Below, piece after piece: positions 57,615 to 64,000 of a stretch of DNA of 64,000 nucleotides (its first letter is position 1; each line of letters opens with the position of its first letter). The notes under the pieces were generated by a model, which saw only the letters and a program-made list of their open reading frames with translations, ran no database searches and was not told the DNA's origin. The position numbers and the translations under genes are program-made. This stretch comes from Acinetobacter chengduensis (lineage in GTDB: Bacteria > Pseudomonadota > Gammaproteobacteria > Pseudomonadales > Moraxellaceae): contig NZ_RCHC01000016.1 of assembly GCF_003664645.1 (NCBI RefSeq), positions 1-64,000 on the forward strand. Direction: 5' to 3'.

Positions 57615-58256
57615 ATGATGAAACGTCCATCTAAAATTGTTTGCGTCGGTCGTAGCTATGCAGATCACGCGAAAGAACTGGGCAATGCAATTCCTGATCG
57701 ACCTGTTCTGTTTATAAAGCCACCGAGTGCTTTATCTCCTTTAGACGCTGGCATTGAGTGGAATAAAACACTAGGCAGTTGTCATTATGAGTGCGAGTTA
57801 ACTTTAAGAATTGCTAAGACACTCAAAGCCGAAACTGATCCACTAAAAGCATTAGAAGCCGTAGATGCAGTCACTTTAGGTTTAGATCTTACCCTAAGAG
57901 ATTTACAAGATGACTTGAAAAAGAAAGGTCATCCTTGGGAACGTGCGAAAGCCTATGATGGTTCATGTGTGTTGGCCGATTGGGTGGATGTTTCATTGGT
58001 GGTAAATGACTGGAAAGATGTGCATTACACGTTGCAAGTAAACGATGAAATCCGCCAGAAAGGTGATACGGCACTCCTGATTTTTGATGTGGGTACTTTA
58101 CTGGCAGATATCAGTCAGGTGTTTACGCTTGAAGCGGGTGATGTAATTATGACGGGTACGCCAGCTGGCGTTGCGGCTTTACAGGCAGGTGATCAATTGC
58201 GAATGACCTTGCAAGGCCAACAACAAGATTATGTTTGGACGACCTTTGTAAAATAA
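57615..58256 (+). CDS. Fumarylacetoacetate hydrolase-family enzyme
   Basis: 213 aa, the short FAHD1/YcgM type. KIVCVGRSYADHAKELGN start, YECELTLRI (metal-binding Glu pair), GLDLTLRDLQDDLKKKGHPWERAKAYDGS and TGTPAGVAALQAGD cover the family's active-site segments. Members act as acylpyruvate hydrolases or oxaloacetate decarboxylases. Ribosome-binding site GGGGAG precedes two ATGs. Confidence 0.9.
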   Translation: MMKRPSKIVCVGRSYADHAKELGNAIPDRPVLFIKPPSALSPLDAGIEWNKTLGSCHYECELTLRIAKTLKAETDPLKALEAVDAVTLGLDLTLRDLQDDLKKKGHPWERAKAYDGSCVLADWVDVSLVVNDWKDVHYTLQVNDEIRQKGDTALLIFDVGTLLADISQVFTLEAGDVIMTGTPAGVAALQAGDQLRMTLQGQQQDYVWTTFVK

Positions 58257-58268
58257 TTGAAAGTCATC

Positions 58269-58300
58269 AAAAAAGGACTGTCGCTACAGTCCTTTTTTAT
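58269..58300 (+). terminator. Terminator of the FAH-family gene
   Basis: Perfect 13-bp stem 58269-58281/58286-58298 (AAAAAAGGACTGT), loop CGCT. Confidence 0.9.
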
Positions 58301-58346
58301 ATCTACTGAAAAACAATACACAGAAAAATTGTTTTAGAGCTATTTT

Positions 58347-59146
58347 TTATTTGGCAAACTTTTTACGAAATTGATCGGGGCTAATGTGCATCCAACGTTT
58401 AAACATATTAATAAATGCGGATGAATTGGCGTAGCCTAAATCGAAAGCAATACTTTCTACGGTATCGCCACGATTGAGTAAGCTCATTGCTTTAATCACT
58501 TTGAGGCGCTGGCGCCACTCATGTAAAGACATGCCTAATTCTTTTTGACTGAGTCGGGCTAGCGTACGCTCCGTCATATTGTATTGTTTTGCCAGCATAG
58601 CTAAAGATTGATTGTTCGCAGGTGCTTGGTGTAAATCATTTAACAGGCTTTGCAGTGTTGGGTGCTCAGAGTGTGGTAAATAACTACTAACCAATTGGGC
58701 ATATTTGAGTTGATCGACCAGCACGCTGAGTAAGCGTTGGTGCTCGGCGCTAGACTCAGTATTTGGTGTTTGTCTTAAATGTTCAAAAATGGCGGAAACC
58801 AATGGTGAGCTAAGTAAGATACCAGCTTGCTGTGGTAAGTCTTGGCATAGACTTTCATGAACATAGAGTGTGCCATGAGACACCGCCGTACGATTTAGCC
58901 CACTATGTTGAACGTGCGGGGGTAGCCAAATCCCATGAGGCGGTGGAGTGATATAATCAATTTGATCAATATTGAGCTCCATAATGCCATCAAAGGCATA
59001 AATAAACTCTCCCCATGCATGGCCATGTGGGGGTAAATTGACTGCGCTGGATCATCGCGGAAGCTGATCCAGAGTGCCGCATCGATATGATCATTAGTTT
59101 TGAGTTGCATGCCTAAAGGGCGTGATGCGCTTGTGCGATTTCCCAT
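58347..59146 (-). pseudogene. AraC-family regulator interrupted by a frameshift
   Basis: Two frames together make one normal regulator. The first (from ATG 59146) reads MGNRTSASRPLG to AQSIYP, and the second continues PHGHAWGEFIYAFDGIMELN through the cupin and the two C-terminal helix-turn-helix motifs (LARLSQKELGMSLHEWR, YANSSAFINMFKRW). The switch is at a run of five G (59029-59033; five C on the coding strand). Adding one C restores Y-P-P-H-G-H. The second frame has a stop (TGA) just upstream and no good start, so it is unlikely to be expressed whole. It may be a pseudogene, a phase-variable gene or a sequence error. It lies divergent to the first EamA gene, its likely target. Confidence 0.8.
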
Positions 59147-59244
59147 GCTTAAAATTGCCTGAATTCAACAATCAATTGTCTGTTTTAAACTATATATTTG
59201 ATTTATGACAGGTCTATAGTAGCAGGCTCTTTGAGTTTTGAGCA

Positions 59245-60180
59245 ATGACCGTGGAACAGCGTAAAGCACTTGATGCACAAGCATCGGGTTGGATGATTTT
59301 ATTATGTATGATTTGGGGAATTCAGCAGGTGGTGCTGAAATGGGCTACACCTGATATTAGCCCCATCATGCAAATCGCGCTTCGTTCAGGCTTATCGGTT
59401 TTGTTGGTCATTCCATTGCTTCGTCTTCAGCAATTTTCAGATTTATATCGTAAAGACTATCTGCTCCCTGGTCTGTGGCTGGCTATTTTATTTTCTGCCG
59501 AATTTCTTTTTGTGGCCGAAGCATTACGTTATACCACGGCCTCACATACAGTTGTGTTGCTGTATACCGCGCCAATTTTTGTTGCATTGGGTTTGCATTG
59601 GAAATTGCCCGCAGAACAGCTCAATTTAATTCAATGGGGCGGTATTTTTCTCGCTTTTTCAGGCATTGTATTGTCCTTTATGGGCCGTGATGACGCCACA
59701 GGAGAATTAACACATGCGCTTTGGGGTGATTTTTTGGCTCTGATGGCAGGTGTGATGTGGGCCTTAACCACAATTTCACTGCGTTTGACCAAGTTGGCTG
59801 ATGCACCTGCGACACAAACACTGTTTTATCAGTTGTTGGGTAGCTTTCTCATTCTATTGCCTCTGGCTTTTATTACAGGCCAAAGCGTGATTCATTGGAG
59901 TTGGGTAGTGCTAACTAGCACACTATTTAATGTGCTGCTCATGTCTTTCTTTAGCCTGATGCTATGGTTTTGGTTATTACGCCAATATTTAGCCAACAGC
60001 TTAGGGGTATTTTCATTTCTGACGCCTATTTTTGGCATGCTGTTTGGTGTGATTTTTTTGCATGAGCACATTGAGTTTAATTTTCTGATTGGCACGGGTT
60101 TCGTTATGTTGGGCGTGATGACGGTAAGTTTACATCGTCAGATTGCACGCACATGGACACGGGTTCATTTTATAAAATAA
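59245..60180 (+). CDS. EamA/DMT-family exporter, copy 1
   Basis: 311 aa, ten membrane segments in two EamA repeats (first around ASGWMILLCMIWGIQQ, second around ALWGDFLALMAGVMWAL). The stretch TTASHTVVLLYTAPIFVALG is shared with the next gene. It is divergent from the frameshifted AraC regulator, 98 bp away, a layout in which AraC proteins often control an exporter. Substrate unknown. Confidence 0.88.
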   Translation: MTVEQRKALDAQASGWMILLCMIWGIQQVVLKWATPDISPIMQIALRSGLSVLLVIPLLRLQQFSDLYRKDYLLPGLWLAILFSAEFLFVAEALRYTTASHTVVLLYTAPIFVALGLHWKLPAEQLNLIQWGGIFLAFSGIVLSFMGRDDATGELTHALWGDFLALMAGVMWALTTISLRLTKLADAPATQTLFYQLLGSFLILLPLAFITGQSVIHWSWVVLTSTLFNVLLMSFFSLMLWFWLLRQYLANSLGVFSFLTPIFGMLFGVIFLHEHIEFNFLIGTGFVMLGVMTVSLHRQIARTWTRVHFIK

Positions 60181-60353
60181 AGTATTTTTCTTTTGAAGGA
60201 CTTTAGACTCAAATTTAGCTGATATTTGCTAAGAAGTATTTGATCTACCGAGAAATTGGTATGTGATGTAAGAGCTAAAAAGTCAATATTCGCAGGTGTT
60301 TTTTAGACAGGACAGTGCTACTGTGTTGCGGTTTAGGGCAAAGAGTAGACGGT

Positions 60354-61271
60354 GTGCAAGAACGTCAGGCATTGGATGCCAAAGCTTCATCAATAATGTT
60401 TGGCTTATGTATATTGTGGGGTTTGCAACAAATTGTGGTGAAATTGGCCGCAGAGGATATTTCCCCCCTGATGCAAATGGCTTTGCGTTCAGGGTTATCC
60501 GCATTATTGGTCTTTCCACTGATTAAGTTGGCGCAAGGTCAGTCTTTGTGGTCACGTCAGTATTGGTTTTCTGGTGCGCTGGTTGCAGGGTTGTTTGCCA
60601 CAGAATTTTGCCTATTGGCCGAAGCTTTACGTTTTACGACGGCCTCACACACTGTAGTTTTGTTATATACCGCTCCAATCTTTGTGGCATTGGGGTTGCA
60701 TTGGAAATTACCAGCAGAACGTCTGACATGGAAGCAGTGGAGTGGTATTGCGCTTGCTTTTTTAGGTATTGTCACCACATTTTTGGGCGGTGAGCGTGAA
60801 TCATCATTACAAAACCTAAGTCATGTGATTTTGGGTGATTTACTGGCACTGTGCGCTGGCATATTTTGGGCATCTACGACGCTTGCGGTGCGATTAACAA
60901 ATTTGTCTGAAGCACCAGCTACACAGACTTTGTTTTATCAATTATTCGGTGGCTTTATTTGCTTGTTGCCCATGGCATTTGTATTAGGGCAAAGCGAAAT
61001 TCGTTGGTCTATGCTGACCATCAGTAGCTTGCTGTTTCATGCGGTGATGATTTCATTTGTCAGTTATTTAACTTGGTTTTGGTTACTTAAAAAATATTTG
61101 GCCTCACGCTTAGGAGTATTTTCTTTTTTAACTCCTCTATTTGGTATTTTGTTTGGTGTGGTTATTTTAAATGAGCCTTTAGAACGTGCATTTATTATTG
61201 GTACTAGCATGGTCATGCTGGGTGTACTCATTGTGAGCTTATCTGGGCGTGCTAAACAGCCAAGTCGCTAA
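60354..61271 (+). CDS. EamA/DMT-family exporter, copy 2 (paralogue of copy 1)
   Basis: 305 aa from GTG 60354, chosen because VQERQALDAKAS then lines up with EQRKALDAQAS of copy 1 and AGAG lies 8 bp before. A GTG at 60315 would add 13 residues with no match. The two proteins agree through long blocks, so they arose by tandem duplication. No terminator separates them clearly (173 bp gap). Confidence 0.85.
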   Translation: MQERQALDAKASSIMFGLCILWGLQQIVVKLAAEDISPLMQMALRSGLSALLVFPLIKLAQGQSLWSRQYWFSGALVAGLFATEFCLLAEALRFTTASHTVVLLYTAPIFVALGLHWKLPAERLTWKQWSGIALAFLGIVTTFLGGERESSLQNLSHVILGDLLALCAGIFWASTTLAVRLTNLSEAPATQTLFYQLFGGFICLLPMAFVLGQSEIRWSMLTISSLLFHAVMISFVSYLTWFWLLKKYLASRLGVFSFLTPLFGILFGVVILNEPLERAFIIGTSMVMLGVLIVSLSGRAKQPSR

Positions 61272-61300
61272 GTGCTGTGTGAGATACCACTAGCAAATAA

Positions 61301-61329
61301 TCAAAAGCCTCACTGAATGAGGCTTTTGA
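61301..61329. terminator. Bidirectional terminator
   Basis: TCAAAAGCCTCA (61301-61312) with TGAGGCTTTTGA (61318-61329), between convergent genes. The T-tracts are within the stem. Confidence 0.75.
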
Positions 61330-61346
61330 TTAAATCTGAGGCGTGC

Positions 61347-62600
61347 TTATTTAGATTCCAAAATCGTTGATAAAGGAATGGCCAATTTAGCTGCCAAATA
61401 ATCATCGGACTCAATTAAGGCAGGCCCAATTTTTTCCATCCACACATCATCTGCATGAATATTGCCAATGTCTTTACGATGGGGCAGTGGATACGGAAGC
61501 TGTGAATAAAAAGTCCAAAAATCAATGTGTGCAAGATTACGTGCCAACACAAAATTATTGTTATCCGTGCGCGTAATCAAGTTTTGTTTCTCGAGTAATT
61601 TGACATAGCTCGGCCAACGGCCAATTTCATCACGACCTAGCACTTCTAAAGCTTCGGATTCACTGACACTCAAACCGACTTTTTGCTTTTGGTAAAACAG
61701 CTCAAGCAGATCAAGTAGCATAATTACAGGGTGGCGCTTACGGTCGCGACTGGCATCAGCATCAAAGGCAGTCAGCGCATAGCTGATTTCGACACCCAAT
61801 AGCACAATATTCCAAGATAAGAAAATCCACAGCAGGAAAATAGGAATTGCGGCGAATGCACCATAAACCAGTTGATAACTGGTGAAGTTGCTCATCACGA
61901 AACCAAATAGATTTTTGAGTAGCTCGAAAACGACTGCGCTAAATAAACCAGCAATGAAAGCCGCTTTGATCGGGACGTTCCGATTGGGAATGGTCCAATT
62001 TAAAATAAAAAAACCTAAAATAGTTAAACCAAATGAGATGAGCCAGAAGATGAACTCACCATCAAGCTCATAGCCTGCAAAGTTATTGTTCAGCACATTT
62101 AACGAGGCCATCGTAGAGGAAATGACAAATGCGCTACCCAATAAAATGGGTCCGAGTGAAATAATGGTCCAATAGCGCATAAAGCCCAAAATTCCACCAC
62201 GAGTTTCAGTTACACGCCAAATGCGATTAAATACGGTCTCAATGCTGGTCAACATCATCACGGTGGTGACGAATAAAAATAAAATACCAATCACTGTTAA
62301 ATTACTGGATTTATCAGTAAAGGCATTAAGTGCTTTATCAAATGCAATGGTGGTTTTAGGTAAGAAATTACTATAAATCAGTTGTTGGAGTTGTTGGCGT
62401 GCAGGTTCTAGCGCTTTAATGGAAGAGATAATCACCAAAAAAACCGTCAGCATAGGCACGACAGCAAACAGCGTAGTATAGGTCAAAGAACCTGCTTGTT
62501 CACGGCAACGATCGGCTTCAAAACGCCGTATAACGAATAAAACAAACTGAAACCATTTCTTGTCATAAAAGGGAAGTTTCTTGAAATATTCGGCAATCAT
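61347..62600 (-). CDS. YihY/BrkB-family inner-membrane protein
   Basis: 417 aa. Six hydrophobic segments in the first ~290 residues, with the UPF0761 marks LTYTTLFAVVPMLTVFL and FLLWIFLSWNIVLLGVEISYAL. The last ~120 residues form a soluble domain with a winged-helix look (LSVSESEALEVLGRDEIGRWP). Often labelled RNase BN by an old error. It is not a nuclease. Function unknown. Confidence 0.87.
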   Translation of the reverse strand: MIAEYFKKLPFYDKKWFQFVLFVIRRFEADRCREQAGSLTYTTLFAVVPMLTVFLVIISSIKALEPARQQLQQLIYSNFLPKTTIAFDKALNAFTDKSSNLTVIGILFLFVTTVMMLTSIETVFNRIWRVTETRGGILGFMRYWTIISLGPILLGSAFVISSTMASLNVLNNNFAGYELDGEFIFWLISFGLTILGFFILNWTIPNRNVPIKAAFIAGLFSAVVFELLKNLFGFVMSNFTSYQLVYGAFAAIPIFLLWIFLSWNIVLLGVEISYALTAFDADASRDRKRHPVIMLLDLLELFYQKQKVGLSVSESEALEVLGRDEIGRWPSYVKLLEKQNLITRTDNNNFVLARNLAHIDFWTFYSQLPYPLPHRKDIGNIHADDVWMEKIGPALIESDDYLAAKLAIPLSTILESK

Positions 62601-62716
62601 AAATTACAGCCTCAATTGTTCTAATCATCATTTTTCAATATTCGGCTCTAAGCTTAACCAAAAAATTGAAAAAATACCGTATAGTTTATTTTTTTAATTA
62701 CATCGCCTAAATCACC

Positions 62717-63310
62717 ATGCAACCTTATATTTTAGTTCTGTATTACAGTAAAAATGGCGCAACCAAGGAAATGGCACACTTCATTGCGAATGGTATTGAG
62801 TCTACAGGCATGCAAGTCAAAATTCGCACCGTACCGCAATTGTCTACTGTGGTGACTGTCGCAGCAGCCAGTATTCCAGATGAAGGTGATATTTACTGTA
62901 GTTTAGATGACTTAGCCAATTGTGCTGGATTGGCTTTGGGTTCACCGACTCGTTTTGGCAATATGGCATCTGAAATGAAACACTTCCTCGATCAAACTAC
63001 CAGCTTATGGCTGAATGGAGCATTACATGGCAAGCCTGCTTGCGTATTTACTTCATCGGGCTCGATGCATGGTGGTCAAGAAAGTACTTTATTAACCATG
63101 CTTCCACCCTTATTTCATCATGGCATGATGATTCTGGGGTTAAGCAATGCAGCGCCTGCACTGTCGAATACTAAAACTGGCGGTACGCCTTATGGAGCAA
63201 GCCATGTGAGTGGCCCACGTCATGACTTATCTATCAGTCAAGATGAGAAAATCTTGTGTGAAGAACAAGGCAAGCGTTTGGCACAAGTTGTGCAAAAGCT
63301 AGCGGGCTAA
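62717..63310 (+). CDS. wrbA: WrbA, NAD(P)H:quinone oxidoreductase
   Basis: 197 aa flavodoxin-like FMN protein that reduces quinones by two electrons and so limits oxidative damage. FMN phosphate loop YYSKNGATKEMA, SPTRFGNMASEMKHFLDQT and TSSGSMHGGQESTL are WrbA-specific. It is divergent from the YihY gene. Confidence 0.92.
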   Translation: MQPYILVLYYSKNGATKEMAHFIANGIESTGMQVKIRTVPQLSTVVTVAAASIPDEGDIYCSLDDLANCAGLALGSPTRFGNMASEMKHFLDQTTSLWLNGALHGKPACVFTSSGSMHGGQESTLLTMLPPLFHHGMMILGLSNAAPALSNTKTGGTPYGASHVSGPRHDLSISQDEKILCEEQGKRLAQVVQKLAG

Positions 63311-63315
63311 AAACT

Positions 63316-63341
63316 AAAAAGCGCTCATTGAGCGCTTTTTC
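63316..63341 (+). terminator. Terminator of wrbA
   Basis: AAAAAGCGCTC (63316-63326) with GAGCGCTTTTT (63330-63340), loop ATT. Confidence 0.9.
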
Positions 63342-63358
63342 TAAGAGTATTTATCGTA

Positions 63359-63745
63359 TTATTTTTTAATTTGTACGGCATGTTCGACCGCAAAACGGTG
63401 TTTACATGTGTTGCATTGATAGTCGAGGAATATATTTTTATCTACAATTTGACCGGCTTTTTTACCTACGCGATGCCCTAAAAAGCCACCTGTAACACCA
63501 ATACTAATTGCACCCACAAAGGTGCCAATGGTTGCGCCCATAATGACACCAAGTGGCCCAGCGGTTACACCACCAATGGCAGCACCAATAGATGCACCAG
63601 ATGCTGCACCGCCTACAGTACCTGCTGCAGTGCCTGCACCACTAAGTAAAACGCCACCAATTTTTTCTAGGGTTTGTTCGTGATTACGTGCTTCTACATC
63701 GCTCGAAGCGCATTTTGGGCATTGCACGGGCGTAAGTTCATTCAT
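63359..63745 (-). CDS. Glycine-zipper protein flanked by two CxxC pairs
   Basis: 128 aa. CPKC (9-12) near the start and CNTC near the end could together form one zinc ribbon. Between them lies a long Gly/Ala-rich stretch (GGVLLSGAGTAAGTVGGAAS and on through GATIGTFVGAISIGVTGG) with GxxxG repeats, as in glycine-zipper membrane proteins. No signal peptide. I do not know a characterised relative. Confidence 0.75.
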   Translation of the reverse strand: MNELTPVQCPKCASSDVEARNHEQTLEKIGGVLLSGAGTAAGTVGGAASGASIGAAIGGVTAGPLGVIMGATIGTFVGAISIGVTGGFLGHRVGKKAGQIVDKNIFLDYQCNTCKHRFAVEHAVQIKK

Positions 63746-64000
63746 AGTGTTGGCTCATCCATTATTGAGTATGTTCAAAAGATCCATTTACTCAATTTTA
63801 TGTATTTCAGTTGTTATTAAAACATGATTTTAACTGACTTATGCTGACCTAAATGACCAAGTTTATATTCAGCAATTTTGTAATATTAAATTAATTTCTA
63901 AGATTTAGTTGTGATAAAAAATGATTTCAGCAGAAAATCAAAAGTCGTTAAGGTGTGCAGTATAAATTTTTAAAGAATATATTGGATAAAACGATGAAAA
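63746..64000. other. Window end, AT-rich, no clear gene
   Basis: No ORF or RNA gene is supported. An ATG at 63994 preceded by GGATAAAACG could open the next gene, but only two codons are in the window. Confidence 0.4.

Noticed and set aside
58895..59146. Separate 83-codon gene
   Set aside because: Its first ~40 codons continue into the AraC frame once one base is restored. The rest is out-of-frame sequence of the same regulator.

Overview
The window is chromosomal DNA of a low-GC gammaproteobacterium, most likely an Acinetobacter species. The reasons are the protein sequences of the S10/spc/alpha ribosomal block, an AlmA-type long-chain alkane monooxygenase directly after rplQ, a complete mlaFEDCB operon, and many housekeeping genes of Moraxellaceae type. 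No insertion sequence, integrase, prophage or CRISPR array is visible. Almost every gene is intact and ordinary. The exceptions are one restriction-modification pair, one frameshifted regulator and one flavohaemoglobin that lacks its reductase.

Layout. 1-408 is the repetitive Arg-rich tail of an RNA-binding-type protein. 570-638 is a very small hydrophobic ORF. 789-3999 is mlaFEDCB, the retrograde phospholipid transporter. 4115-9814 holds corA, a LOG-family gene, a Nudix hydrolase, comF, recG and an SDR/epimerase. 10215-12158 is an AT-rich convergent pair, a C5-cytosine methyltransferase and a putative type II endonuclease, inserted before plsB. 12363-19765 holds plsB, tesB, a dicarboxylate/glutamate symporter, a PF10118 hydrolase and engB. 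19851-21227 is a nitric-oxide module: nsrR, a truncated hmp-like globin and two tandem NsrR-type operators. 21303-25035 holds a HerA-like ATPase (yjgR family), a cystathionine beta-lyase-type enzyme and a glutamine amidotransferase.

25276-38837 is the fused S10-spc-alpha block, rpsJ through rplQ with secY and rpoA, including the short rpmD and rpmJ. It has a good promoter with a ~165-nt leader before rpsJ, a large hairpin at the S10/spc junction, and a separate promoter before rpsM. 39043-43551 holds almA, an alpha/beta hydrolase, an acyl-CoA dehydrogenase, sdhE and ygfX. 43746-43850 is a 34-residue single-span membrane ORF. 44071-49876 holds a lipoprotein, a rhombosortase-like protease, a TRAP permease, a DMT exporter and two small genes. 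prlC and rnr follow. Then come a tRNA-Ser(GCU), three identical tRNA-Arg(ACG), a periplasmic double SRPBCC protein, a YcxB-like protein, an FAH-family enzyme, a frameshifted AraC regulator facing two tandem EamA exporters, a YihY/BrkB membrane protein, wrbA, and a glycine-zipper protein framed by two CxxC pairs.

The points most worth following up are: (i) the NsrR/truncated-Hmp module, where the globin pocket is kept but the FAD motif has decayed and the NAD domain is missing; (ii) a recurring dyad TTGTYNGACAA upstream of the PF10118 gene, almA and the 34-aa ORF, which looks like a small regulon; (iii) the long hairpin between rpsQ and rplN; (iv) the restriction-modification pair of unknown specificity; and (v) the single-base frameshift in a G/C homopolymer in the AraC gene.
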